Shown here: positions 17,134-26,218 of the stretch, one piece after another
Numbering within the stretch: the first letter of the stretch is position 1
Layout of the letters: every line of letters begins with the position of its first letter
DNA from: Pseudomonadaceae bacterium
GTDB taxonomy: Bacteria > Pseudomonadota > Gammaproteobacteria > Pseudomonadales > Pseudomonadaceae
Direction: 5' to 3'
Length of the DNA: 64,000 nt
NCBI GenBank assembly: GCA_900766265.1
Contig: CAAFUS010000005.1
Location: 212,054 to 276,053, forward strand
The notes under the pieces: model-generated
Seen by the model: only the letters and a program-made list of their open reading frames with translations
Told to the model about the DNA's origin: nothing
Database searches by the model: none
Made by a program: the position numbers and the translations under genes

Positions 17134-17946
17134 TCAGCGCTTGAGGGTCATCTGCCGGCGCTCGTATTCGACGATACGCTGGCGGTAATGCTCGATGGTC
17201 TGGGCCGTTAGCACGCTGCGCTGATCGTCCTTGAGCTCGCCGTTGAGCTCCTGGGACAACTTGCGCGCCGCGGCGACCATCACGTCGAAGGCCTGCTTAG
17301 GATGGCGCGGCCCCGGCAGACCCAGGAAGAAACTCACCGCCGGGGTGGTGAAATGGTCGATGTCGTCCAGGTCGAAGGTTCCGGGCTTGACCGCATTGGC
17401 CATGGAGAACAGCACTTCGCCATTGCCTGCCATGCTTTCGTGACGGTGGAAAATGTCCATCTCGCCAAACCGCAGGCCACTTTCGAGGATGTTCTGTAGC
17501 AACGCCGGACCGCGGAAACCCGAGGGGTCACGGGAGATCACATTGATCACCAGCACTTCCTCGACGGGCGACTGGTCTTTTTCTTCCTCGGTTTCACCGA
17601 TGTCCTCGGCGACCGGATCGAGCAGGGTCGGCACGGGCTCGTCGGTGATCAGGTTCAGGTCCCCCTGGCGCGGCTCGCTGACGCGGCGCTTGCCGGCGTC
17701 GCGCGCGGTCATCGAAGGCAGGTCATCGTCCTCGACCCGGGGTTCGGCAGCCCGGCTCACCACTCGCGGCGGGCCAAGCAGCTCGGCAGGTGTTTCATCC
17801 TCCTCGGGCAGGTTGGAAAAGCTACGGTCCAGCTTGAACTTCAACTTGCCCTTGCCGCCGCGCATCCGCCGCCAGCCATCGAACAGGATGCCGGCGATGA
17901 CGATGATGCCGATGACGATCAGCCACTCGCGCAGACCGATATTCAT
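17134..17946 (-). CDS. zipA: cell division protein ZipA
   Basis: A 270-residue inner-membrane division protein that tethers FtsZ. The N-terminal transmembrane segment (LREWLIVIGIIVIAGILFDG) is followed by a basic patch, an acidic Pro/Glu-rich linker (about 45-130) and the C-terminal FtsZ-binding domain (about 135-262, including RHESMAGNGEVLFSMANAV). Order and length fit Pseudomonas ZipA. It lies between smc and ligA on the same strand. Confidence 0.95.
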   Translation of the reverse strand: MNIGLREWLIVIGIIVIAGILFDGWRRMRGGKGKLKFKLDRSFSNLPEEDETPAELLGPPRVVSRAAEPRVEDDDLPSMTARDAGKRRVSEPRQGDLNLITDEPVPTLLDPVAEDIGETEEEKDQSPVEEVLVINVISRDPSGFRGPALLQNILESGLRFGEMDIFHRHESMAGNGEVLFSMANAVKPGTFDLDDIDHFTTPAVSFFLGLPGPRHPKQAFDVMVAAARKLSQELNGELKDDQRSVLTAQTIEHYRQRIVEYERRQMTLKR

Positions 17947-18039
17947 TAATGCGTAGACCTCTGAATTCGATGAAGAAAACGGGAAGCTTCACTGATCGCG
18001 ACGCTTCTCACGTCATAAAAAATTGTGCCCTAAACTAGC

Positions 18040-18077
18040 ACGACGAACGGTGGCTGTGCACCGCCGGACCTCGTCGT
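18040..18077. repeat. imperfect hairpin between smc and zipA
   Basis: Arms ACGACGA and TCGTCGT at the base and CGGTGG/CCGCCG above an asymmetric internal loop, with a seven-base apical loop. It follows the smc stop by about 70 bp; an A-rich run in the plus strand at 18017-18022 would read as T-rich in the smc transcript. Terminator or processing site, undecided. Confidence 0.4.
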
Positions 18078-18150
18078 TTTATGGGTCTCCGTATGTCAGG
18101 CCGGACGGCCGATGCGCCAGGCAAGGCGCCGCTTGGCTCGCCGGCTGTAT

Positions 18151-21100
18151 TCAGGCCTCCACCATTGCCACGGCCTGCTCGACGTCGACGGCGACGAGGC
18201 GCGAGCAACCGGGCTCGTGCATGGTGACGCCCATCAGCTGGTCGGCCATCTCCATGGCGATCTTGTTATGAGTGATATAGATGAACTGCACTTTTTCCGA
18301 CATTTCCTTGACCAGCCGGGCGTAACGGCCGACGTTCGCATCGTCCAGCGGCGCGTCGACCTCATCGAGCATGCAGAACGGTGCCGGGTTGAGCTGAAAG
18401 ATGGCGAACACCAGCGCCAGCGCAGTCAGGGCCTTTTCACCGCCCGAAAGCAGATGGATCGTGCTGTTCTTCTTCCCTGGTGGGCGCGCCATGATCGCCA
18501 CCCCGGTATCGAGTAGATCTTCCCCGGTAAGTTCCAGATAGGCGTTGCCGCCGCCGAACACTTTCGGGAACAACGCCTGCAGGCCGCCATTGATCTGATC
18601 GAAGGTTTCCTTAAAGCGGTTGCGGGTTTCCCGGTCGATCTTGCGGATCACGTTTTCCAGCGTTTCGAGCGCTTCCACCAGATCGTCGTTCTGCGCATCG
18701 AGGTAACGCTTGCGCTCCGACTGCTGCTGGTACTCATCGATGGCCGCAAGGTTGATCGGCCCTAGGCGCTGGATGCGCGCTGCCAGGCGTTCGAGCTCCG
18801 CCTCCCACTCCGCCTCGCCGGCTTCGGCGGGCAGAGTCGCCAGTACACCGTGCAGGTCGTAGCCATCCGCCTGCAGCTGATCCTGCAATGCCTTGCGGCG
18901 CACGGTCAGGGCCTGCCACTCCAGGCGTTGCTGCTCCAGCTGGCCACGCAACAGCTGCGACTGCTGTTCGGCCTGAGTGCGGCGCTTCTCCGCGTCGCGA
19001 AGCTCGCGGTCCGCATCTTCCAGGGCCAGGCGCGCATGCTTGAGTTCCTCTTCCACGCCCATGCGCCGCTCGAGCAATTCCTCGAGCTTCATCCGCAGCT
19101 CTTCGAGCGGCGCCTGGCCCTCTTCCAGGTTCAGGCTCAGCTGCTCGCGGCGTTCCACCGCCCGCTCGAACTGCTGCTCGAGGCGTTCGAGCGCCTGGCG
19201 GGTGGAATCGTGCTGGGCCCTGAGCGAGCCGACCCGCACCGCCAACTGATGGGCATGGTCCTTGTGCTGGCGCGCGTCCTGGCGAACCCGATCCAGGCGT
19301 TCACGAATCAGGTCGCGGCTGGCAAGCAGCTCCTCGCGCTGCTCGGTGTCCGCAGCCATGGCGTCCAGGGCGTCCTGCAACTGCAACCTCGCCTCGCCCA
19401 GCGCCTCGGTCTCCAGCTCGCGCTGTTCGGCCAGCTCCTGGACCTCCTCGTCCAGGCGCCGGCGGCGCAGCGCGAGCTGTTCGACCTTGGCCTGTTGCGC
19501 CGAACGTTGCGCGTTCAGCTCAGCCTGCTGCCGCGCCAGCTCCTGCAGGCGGCGGCGCAGCTCCTCTCGCTGCTGCTCGTGTGCGCGCTGGCTTTCACGC
19601 AGCGTCGCGAGCTGATCTTCGAGGCCCGCTAGAGCCGCCTCGCCCTTCACGCGCTCGGCCTCGAGACGTTCTAGCTCCTGGCCGCGTGCCAGCACGCCAG
19701 ACTCCGCCTCGGCGGCGCGGCGCACGCGCAGGAAGTGCCGGCCCACCCAATACCCGTCACGGCTGATCAGGCTGTGCCCATCAGCCAATAATGAACGTCC
19801 CGCCAGAGCTTCATCCAGCGTCTCGACCGGCTTGATTTGCCCCAGCCAGGGCGCGAGGTCTACCACCGCGTCGACCTTGTCCAGCAGGCTGCCCGGCATC
19901 CGCGTCGGCTGGATGCCCGCCTGGGCCAGGCGCAGCTCCCCCTGGTCGAAACCGGCCAGATCCAGGCCGCCGAAGTCATTGAGCAGCACCGCCTGAAGAT
20001 CGGCGCCGAGTACCGTTTCAACCGCGAGCTCCCAGCCGGATTCGACGCGCAGCCCCTCGGCCAGTCGCGGCCGGTTCTCGAGGGCCTGCTCGCGCAACCA
20101 CTGCGCGGCGCCCTTGCCGGGGTCAAGCGCAGCCTGCTGCAAGGCTTCGAGCGACGCGATGCGCCCACTGAGGCGCTGCAAGTCGCCCTGAGCCTGCTGC
20201 TGCGCGCGGGTCATTTGCTGCAGTTCGCCGCTCAGCCGTTCGAGGTGCTCGACTTCGGCCTGCTCGGCCAAGCTCAGGTCCTCGAGCTGCTGCTCACCGG
20301 CAGCAAGCTGCTCGCCGAGTTCGAAGATCGCGGCATCCTCCGGAGCCGCGGTCAGTTGCTGGCGCTCGTCCTCCAGCCGCCGGCCACGCTCGGCCAGGCG
20401 CTCCAGGCTCTGCTCGAGCTGGGCGATGCGCGCCTGCTGTACTTCGGCCGCTCGGCGCGGCTCGCCGCTTTGCAGGTTGAAGCTGTCCCAGCGCTCCTGC
20501 CAGGCCTGCATCGCGATCTCGGCCTCCTCGAGCCCGGCAGCCGACTCCTCCGCCGCCGCGGCGGCCAGCTCCTGCTCGGGCTCGAGCAGGGTCAACTCTT
20601 CGCCCAGGGTGGCCAGCAGCGTGCGGTCATGGCCCAGGTGCGACTCGGTTTCCAGCCGCGCCTGCTCAGCCTCGCGCAGATCGTCCTGCAGTTGGCGCAG
20701 GCGCTGCTGCCCATGCTGGATGCTCTGCTCTACCCGGGCGATATCTCCACCGACGGAATAGAAACGGCCCTGAACTTGGTTGAAGCGCTCGGACAGCTCA
20801 TGGTGGCCATCACGCAGCCGCTCGATGCTCGCATCGGCACTGCGCTGCTCGGCGACCAATGCCTCGAAGCTCACTTCCTGGTTACCGATCACCGATTCGC
20901 GCTGCCCGACCTGGTCGTTCAGCGCCTGCCAGCGCAACGCCGACAGCTGCGCCTTGAGCTGACGCTCCTCAGCCTTGTACTCCTGGTATTTCTCCGCCGC
21001 CTGGGCCTGGCGGTGCAGGCGCTCGAGCTGGCGCTCCAGCTCTTCGCGTAGGTCGGTCAGGCGCGCCAGGTTCTCGTGGGTACGGCGGATACGACTTTCG

Positions 21101-21639
21101 GTCTCCCGGCGGCGCTCCTTGTATTTGGAGATGCCGGCAGCCTCCTCGATGAAATTGCGCAGATCCTCGGGCTTGGCCTCGATCAGCTTGGAGATCATGC
21201 CCTGCTCGATGATCGAGTAGCTGCGGGGGCCCAGACCGGTCCCGAGAAAGATATCCGTGATATCCCGCCGACGGCATTTCACGCCGTTGAGGAAATAGGT
21301 GTTCTGCGCGTCGCGCGTTACGCGCCGGCGGATCGAAATCTCGGCGTAGGCGGCATACTCACCGGTGAGGGTGCCGTCGGAGTTGTCGAAAATCAGCTCG
21401 ATGCTGGCCTGGGTCACCGGCTTTCGGGTGTTGGAGCCATTGAAGATGACGTCGGTCATCGACTCGCCGCGCAGGTTCTTCGCCGAGCTTTCGCCCATCA
21501 CCCAGCGCACCGCGTCGATGATGTTGGACTTGCCGCAGCCGTTGGGCCCCACGACCGCGGCCATGTTGCTGGGGAAGCTGACCGTGGTGGGATCGACGAA
21601 GGATTTGAATCCCGCGAGCTTGATGCTTTTCAGTCGCAT
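18151..21639 (-). CDS. smc: chromosome partition protein SMC
   Basis: A 1162-residue SMC ATPase for chromosome condensation and segregation. Walker A is GPNGCGKSN near residues 32-40, two long coiled-coil arms flank a hinge (about 500-650), and the C-terminal head carries the signature HLLSGGEKALTALAL and the Walker B region MLDEVDAPLDDANVGRY. The arms are rich in Glu, Gln, Leu and Arg heptads, as expected. Length is typical. ATG at 21639 begins the canonical MRLKSIKLAGFKSFVDPT. No scpA or scpB lies in this window. Confidence 0.98.
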   Translation of the reverse strand: MRLKSIKLAGFKSFVDPTTVSFPSNMAAVVGPNGCGKSNIIDAVRWVMGESSAKNLRGESMTDVIFNGSNTRKPVTQASIELIFDNSDGTLTGEYAAYAEISIRRRVTRDAQNTYFLNGVKCRRRDITDIFLGTGLGPRSYSIIEQGMISKLIEAKPEDLRNFIEEAAGISKYKERRRETESRIRRTHENLARLTDLREELERQLERLHRQAQAAEKYQEYKAEERQLKAQLSALRWQALNDQVGQRESVIGNQEVSFEALVAEQRSADASIERLRDGHHELSERFNQVQGRFYSVGGDIARVEQSIQHGQQRLRQLQDDLREAEQARLETESHLGHDRTLLATLGEELTLLEPEQELAAAAAEESAAGLEEAEIAMQAWQERWDSFNLQSGEPRRAAEVQQARIAQLEQSLERLAERGRRLEDERQQLTAAPEDAAIFELGEQLAAGEQQLEDLSLAEQAEVEHLERLSGELQQMTRAQQQAQGDLQRLSGRIASLEALQQAALDPGKGAAQWLREQALENRPRLAEGLRVESGWELAVETVLGADLQAVLLNDFGGLDLAGFDQGELRLAQAGIQPTRMPGSLLDKVDAVVDLAPWLGQIKPVETLDEALAGRSLLADGHSLISRDGYWVGRHFLRVRRAAEAESGVLARGQELERLEAERVKGEAALAGLEDQLATLRESQRAHEQQREELRRRLQELARQQAELNAQRSAQQAKVEQLALRRRRLDEEVQELAEQRELETEALGEARLQLQDALDAMAADTEQREELLASRDLIRERLDRVRQDARQHKDHAHQLAVRVGSLRAQHDSTRQALERLEQQFERAVERREQLSLNLEEGQAPLEELRMKLEELLERRMGVEEELKHARLALEDADRELRDAEKRRTQAEQQSQLLRGQLEQQRLEWQALTVRRKALQDQLQADGYDLHGVLATLPAEAGEAEWEAELERLAARIQRLGPINLAAIDEYQQQSERKRYLDAQNDDLVEALETLENVIRKIDRETRNRFKETFDQINGGLQALFPKVFGGGNAYLELTGEDLLDTGVAIMARPPGKKNSTIHLLSGGEKALTALALVFAIFQLNPAPFCMLDEVDAPLDDANVGRYARLVKEMSEKVQFIYITHNKIAMEMADQLMGVTMHEPGCSRLVAVDVEQAVAMVEA

Positions 21640-22019
21640 GGTGGCCGTTCCGTGGCAGTCAGCGTTCGGTCTTGGGGGCGGGGGTTGCCGTGAGCGTCAT
21701 GGGTATCCCGGGGGCATCGTGGAGTTCGGCGGCGCGGGCGCGGAGTCTAGCACGCGGCCCGCGCCGTTTAGCGGAACCGCTGCGCACTGGCCCGATGCGA
21801 AGGCGCCGCTGGCCGGCCGTTCATGGCGCCAGTGGCTGCCATGCGAGCCGGGAGGGACTTGAGTGCGGGACTGGATATGGCCGCGGCCGTTCGGGTCAAC
21901 ACCAGACGTCCCGGACGACTCCCACAGCACGCCCGGTTGGCGGGGTGCTGACTATCAGAGGCCGAAGTCACACGCCCGCATGACAGAGCACGGTAGCCTT
22001 GCCATGAACGGATACCGCC
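21640..22019. other. intergenic region between smc and moaA
   Basis: 380 bp, G+C-rich, containing only short frames without family resemblance. It should carry the smc promoter (minus strand), but I could not choose one. No repeat or RNA gene seen. Confidence 0.4.
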
Positions 22020-23015
22020 TCAGCCCCCGGTCATGCTCATGAAGCGGATCACCTGGACCTGCTCGTCGGTGCGGAAGTGGTGACGTTCGGGCTTGAGCTG
22101 CAAGGCCGATACCAGCGCCTCGCGTAGACGGTCCGCGTCACCGGGATAGCGCCGCATCAGCCCCTTGAGGTCCAGCGCGCCTTCGTCGCCCAGGCAGAGT
22201 ACGAGTTTGCCCTCGGCGGTGACCCGAACCCGGTTGCAGCTGCCGCAGAAGTTGTTGCTGTGCGGCGAAATGAAACCGACATGGGTGTCGCTGCCGGCCA
22301 CCTGCCAATAGCGCGACGGTCCGCCGGTGGCATGGCTGCTGCGCACCAGCGTATGGCGCGCCTCGATGCGTTCGCGCACTTCGTCGCTGGAGCAGAAGGT
22401 CACCTCGCGCTGGTGGCTGGAGACCGCGCCAAGGGGCATTTCTTCGATGAAGCTGATGTCGAGGCCATGCTCGACGGCAAAGTCCACCAGATCCAGGACT
22501 TCGTCATCGTTGCGCCCCTTCTGCACCACGCTGTTGAGCTTGATCCGGTCGAAGCCGGCGGCCTGCGCCGCGGCGATCCCTGCGAGCACCTGATCGAGCC
22601 TGTCCCGACGGGTCAGCTCGGCGAAGCGCTCGCGCTTGAGCGAATCGAGGCTGACGTTCAGCCGGGTTACGCCGGCCTGGCGCAATTGCGGCGCGAGTAC
22701 GCCGAGCTGCGAGCCGTTGGTGGTGATAGCCAGGTCTTCGAGCTCGGCCCGCGCGCCGAGCCGGGCAAGCAGGCCGGTCAGGCCTTTGCGGACCAGCGGT
22801 TCCCCGCCGGTGACGCGAATGCGTTTGACGCCCAGGCCAATGAACGCATCGGCCACCGCATAGAGTTCCTCGAGGGTGAGGATCTGCGCACGCGGCGCAA
22901 ACACCATGTCCTCGCTCATGCAGTATGTGCAGCGGAAATCGCAGCGGTCGGTGACCGACAACCGCAGGTAGGTGATGCGCCGGCCGAAGGGATCGACCAG
23001 CTGCGAATCTGACAT
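22020..23015 (-). CDS. moaA: GTP 3',8-cyclase MoaA
   Basis: A 331-residue radical SAM enzyme for the first step of molybdenum cofactor synthesis (GTP to 3',8-cH2GTP). The N-terminal cluster Cys are 25, 29 and 32 (CDFRCTYC); the C-terminal cluster motif is CGSCNRVRVTAEGKLVLC; the protein ends in the required Gly-Gly (SMTGG). The start at 23015 is supported by GGAG about seven bases upstream; the open frame upstream to 23234 is not conserved-looking. Divergent from the channel gene. Confidence 0.95.
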   Translation of the reverse strand: MSDSQLVDPFGRRITYLRLSVTDRCDFRCTYCMSEDMVFAPRAQILTLEELYAVADAFIGLGVKRIRVTGGEPLVRKGLTGLLARLGARAELEDLAITTNGSQLGVLAPQLRQAGVTRLNVSLDSLKRERFAELTRRDRLDQVLAGIAAAQAAGFDRIKLNSVVQKGRNDDEVLDLVDFAVEHGLDISFIEEMPLGAVSSHQREVTFCSSDEVRERIEARHTLVRSSHATGGPSRYWQVAGSDTHVGFISPHSNNFCGSCNRVRVTAEGKLVLCLGDEGALDLKGLMRRYPGDADRLREALVSALQLKPERHHFRTDEQVQVIRFMSMTGG

Positions 23016-23245
23016 CAGGCTCTCCAGTCGCAGAGACATTCTTGGCGAGGTGCAACGGTAGACAAGCAATTGCGCAAGACTACGCCGGCGGGCCGCGGGA
23101 GGCAAAGCCGACGGATGAACGAAGGCCGCTAAACGGCTCTCCGACAAGGCCGGACGCTCGCCCTGGGGAACCCGGCGCTGCGATGCGGACCAAAGCTCCG
23201 TGATACTCTCCTGCTGCTTACCCAGGCGGATCAACGGACCTGAAC

Positions 23246-24100
23246 ATGCAATCCCAGAGCTGGCGCGAACGCCTCTACACCATCATCTTCTTTACCAATA
23301 CGCCCGCCGGCAAACGCTTCGATACCTGGTTGCTGATCGTCATCCTGGCCAGCCTGGTGGTGGTGATGTTCGACAGCATCGCCATCTACCGTGAACGCCA
23401 TGGCGCGCTGCTCACCGGGCTCGAATGGGGCTTCACTGCGATCTTCGCGATCGAATACGCATTGCGGATCTACAGCCACCCGCAGCCGCGCCTCTACATA
23501 TTCAGTTTCTACGGGCTGATCGATCTGCTTTCGATTCTGCCAGCCTTTCTCGCATTGCTGCTGCCCGACGCCCAGTTCCTGCTGGTAGTGCGCAGCATCC
23601 GGATGCTGCGCATCTTCCGGGTACTCAAGCTGACGCCTTACCTGAGCCAGGCCAACTACCTGCTGGTCGCGTTGCGTGGCAGTAAGCAAAAGATCATCGT
23701 GTTCCTGCTCAGCCTGACGACTCTTGTGCTGATCTTCGGCACTCTGATGTACGTGATTGAAGGGCCGGAGAACGGCTTCACGAGTATCCCTATGAGCATC
23801 TACTGGGCCGTGGTCACCCTGACGACCGTGGGCTTCGGCGACATCGTTCCGCACACGGCCCTGGGCAAGAGCGTCGCGACCGCGGTGATGATCACCGGTT
23901 ATTCGATCATCGCCGTGCCGACCGGCATCTTCACCGCGGAGCTGGCCAACGCCATGCGCGCCGACAGCCTGCAACACAAGTGCCCGGGGTGCGCCAAGCT
24001 CAGCCACGAACCGAACGCGGCCTTCTGCAGCCGCTGCGGAAGCCAGCTGTTCGAGCGACGCAGCGAACAGCAGGAGGCCCAGCGAACAGCCAGCGACTGA
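23246..24100 (+). CDS. voltage-gated-type potassium channel with C-terminal zinc ribbon
   Basis: A 284-residue six-helix ion channel. S1-S4 lie at about 25-145, with an Arg-rich S4-like segment (VVRSIRMLRIFRVLKLTP); the pore loop carries the selectivity filter TLTTVGFGD, then S6. After the membrane part the cytosolic tail has two Cys pairs (KCPGC and CSRCG), a zinc-ribbon arrangement. The family is the bacterial Kv-like ion transporter group, similar to E. coli Kch and archaeal KvAP. ATG at 23246 fits a short cytosolic N-terminus. Confidence 0.87.
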   Translation: MQSQSWRERLYTIIFFTNTPAGKRFDTWLLIVILASLVVVMFDSIAIYRERHGALLTGLEWGFTAIFAIEYALRIYSHPQPRLYIFSFYGLIDLLSILPAFLALLLPDAQFLLVVRSIRMLRIFRVLKLTPYLSQANYLLVALRGSKQKIIVFLLSLTTLVLIFGTLMYVIEGPENGFTSIPMSIYWAVVTLTTVGFGDIVPHTALGKSVATAVMITGYSIIAVPTGIFTAELANAMRADSLQHKCPGCAKLSHEPNAAFCSRCGSQLFERRSEQQEAQRTASD

Positions 24101-24248
24101 GCTGGCGACCCGCTGATCACCTGTCAGCACCCGCATCGCCGCGCCCGCGGTAGAGCGCCGAACCGTCAAGGCTGGTGACGGTCACATCCTGAGATCGACG
24201 TTGCGACCGTTTCAACGGACGTAGACCGTGGGCCGGATGGAGACCGAG

Positions 24249-24662
24249 ATGCCCCTGCTCAAACTGCTGCACTTCGCCGCCCTGCTCTGCTGGAGCGGCG
24301 CCCTGCTCTATCTGCCTGCACTGATCGCCGGCGGGGCAAAGCGCAGCGGCGATGTCTTCGAGCGCAACCATGCCCAGCTCACGCGCCTGGTCTTCACCCT
24401 CATCGCGACACCCGCCGCGTTGATCGCTATCGGCTCTGGCACGGCGCTGTTCCTGCGCGACGGCATCATCGAAGGCTGGCTGGTGATGAAACTCACCGCC
24501 GTGGCAGGCATGGCGCTCTGCCACGCTTTCTGTGGTGCGTTGCTGGTGCGCATGGAGAGCCGCCCGGAGCGCGGCCTGACCCTGCCCTGCATCCTGGTCG
24601 GCGCGCTGATCCCACTGCTGATCTCGGCCACGCTGTGGCTGGTGCTGGCCAAACCCTTCTGA
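24249..24662 (+). CDS. CopD-like membrane protein
   Basis: A 137-residue four-helix membrane protein resembling CopD-domain or HemJ-like proteins; His in LLHFAALLCWSGALLY and CHAFCG could bind metal or heme. It stands just before a cytochrome oxidase cluster, where such proteins may help copper or heme supply, but its role is unproven. Starts at 24228, 24237 or 24249 are in frame; 24249 is chosen for the GGAGA site just upstream. The 3' end converges on the DUF2231 gene. Confidence 0.7.
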   Translation: MPLLKLLHFAALLCWSGALLYLPALIAGGAKRSGDVFERNHAQLTRLVFTLIATPAALIAIGSGTALFLRDGIIEGWLVMKLTAVAGMALCHAFCGALLVRMESRPERGLTLPCILVGALIPLLISATLWLVLAKPF

Positions 24663-24712
24663 GCCCAAGGATTCGACCGAGCCCCATGACCCTTCACTCT
24701 TCCGCCAGGCCC

Positions 24713-25177
24713 TCAGCGCTGAACATCGACGGCCACCGCATGATCGTAGACCAGGCGCCCGCCGAGATAGGCCGCCAGAGAAATCAGCACGGCGGTGACG
24801 ACGGACAGGTGCAGCCCCCACAGGGCACTCTCGTCGTTCGGGCTGCTGTAGAAGCGCAACAGCCAGTTCAGCGAGGCCATCGACAGCATCATCACCGCAA
24901 GGATGGCATGGCACCAGGCGGTGACCTTCTGGCGGATCTGCCGAACGGTGAGCAGATCGATCAGGCCGGCCACGCTGGCGATCCAGCCGCCGATGGCACC
25001 TACGCCGGCCAGCCAGAGCCCCATACGCCACCAGAATTCGTCCAGCGTCCACAGGTGCGCCAGGTCGGCAGGCAACAGCCCGATCAGGGCCGCGACCGGG
25101 AAGTGAATCATCATCGGATGCAGCGGGTGTCCGCCGATCGCCGCGTTGCTCTCGATATTTTCGCGTTCAATGCCCAT
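24713..25177 (-). CDS. DUF2231 membrane protein
   Basis: A 154-residue membrane protein of the DUF2231 type with four predicted helices and an opening HPLHPMMIHFPVAALIGLL motif typical of the family, whose His residues may bind heme. Function is unknown; such genes often sit near oxidase genes. The ATG at 25177 has GGGAGG upstream; the longer frame to 25300 overlaps the divergent subunit II gene antisense. It is divergent to the oxidase genes. Confidence 0.8.
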   Translation of the reverse strand: MGIERENIESNAAIGGHPLHPMMIHFPVAALIGLLPADLAHLWTLDEFWWRMGLWLAGVGAIGGWIASVAGLIDLLTVRQIRQKVTAWCHAILAVMMLSMASLNWLLRFYSSPNDESALWGLHLSVVTAVLISLAAYLGGRLVYDHAVAVDVQR

Positions 25178-26218
25178 CGGGCCCTCCCAGGCAGTCGATC
25201 GAATCCGACCGCCGCATCGCAACGACGGAGCGGCAGTCTCTTCAAATGGACCGCGCTGGCGCTGGCAGTTCCTTTGCTCGCCGCATGCGAAGGTCCGCAA
25301 TCGGCGATCTCCCCGGCCGGACCGATGGCCCGGGGCGTGGCCAACGTCTGGTGGGCGATGTTCGGCTTCTCCACGCTGGTGCTGGTGGTGGTCAGCGCGA
25401 TCTGGATCTACGCCATGTGGCGCACGCCGCGCCAGGTCAGCGACGAGGAAGCGATCCGCATCAACCGGCGCTGGGTGATCGGCGGCGGCGTCGTGCTGCC
25501 TACCGTCAGCATCGTGCTGTTGCTACTGTTCGGGATTCCCACCGGGCGCAGCATGCTGCCTCTTCCCGTCGAGGGCGAGCAGCCCCTGCGGGTGGAAGTG
25601 ACGGGGCATCAGTGGTGGTGGGAAGTGCGCTATCCCGACGAGGGCGGCGTGGTTACTGCCAATCAGCTGATCATCCCCGCGGGGCGGCTGATCGACGTGC
25701 ATGTCACCAGCGCGGACGTCATCCATTCGTTCTGGGTGCCGCGCCTAGGCGGCAAGATCGACATGGTCCCCGGCCGCACCCACGTCATGCGCTATCAGGC
25801 GACCCGGCCCGGGGTATTCCGCGGCCAATGCTCCGAGTTCTGCGGCACCCAGCACGCCAACATGGTGCTGCACGTCGAAGCGCTGGAGGAAGACGACTTC
25901 GAACGCTGGCTCGCGGCGCGCCGGGAATTCAGCCCAACCGCACCCACCGGTGAAGCCGGCGCGGTCTTCGAAGCCCGCTGCGCGACATGCCACAGCGTCG
26001 CGGGCGTCAGCGACGGCACCCGCGCGCCAGACCTGACCGACCTCGCCTCGCGCCCATACTTGGGGGCCGGCGTGATCGCCAACGATCATGAGGGCCTTCG
26101 CCGCTGGCTGCATGACCACAAGTCCCTGAAATCAGGTAACGCAATGCCTTTGCATGACGACATTCCCGGCGAAACCCTGGATGGTATCGCCGACTGGCTG
26201 GAGACGCTCGCACCATGA
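25118..26218 (+). CDS. cytochrome c oxidase subunit II with fused cytochrome c domain
   Basis: Subunit II of a heme-copper oxidase, periplasmic and lipid-anchored. A lipobox (VPLLAAC) is followed by two helices, then the cupredoxin domain with the CuA motif CSEFCGTQHANM and the upstream His in VIHSFWVPRLGG. A C-terminal cytochrome c domain carries CATCH, with the distal Met probably in SGNAMPLHDDI, making it caa3-type. The start is uncertain: the nearest in-frame ATG (25118) gives 366 residues but overlaps the opposite DUF2231 gene by 60 bp, and there is no ATG close to the signal sequence. It overlaps the next gene by 4 bp. Confidence 0.85.
   Translation: MQRVSADRRVALDIFAFNAHRALPGSRSNPTAASQRRSGSLFKWTALALAVPLLAACEGPQSAISPAGPMARGVANVWWAMFGFSTLVLVVVSAIWIYAMWRTPRQVSDEEAIRINRRWVIGGGVVLPTVSIVLLLLFGIPTGRSMLPLPVEGEQPLRVEVTGHQWWWEVRYPDEGGVVTANQLIIPAGRLIDVHVTSADVIHSFWVPRLGGKIDMVPGRTHVMRYQATRPGVFRGQCSEFCGTQHANMVLHVEALEEDDFERWLAARREFSPTAPTGEAGAVFEARCATCHSVAGVSDGTRAPDLTDLASRPYLGAGVIANDHEGLRRWLHDHKSLKSGNAMPLHDDIPGETLDGIADWLETLAP

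Noticed and set aside
19837..21051. 404-codon open frame antisense to smc
   Set aside because: Leu/Gln/Arg-rich mirror of the SMC coiled coil; not a gene.
25246..25953. Plus-strand frame overlapping oxidase subunit II
   Set aside because: Arg/His/Gly-rich out-of-frame reading; the CuA and CXXCH motifs are in the other frame.
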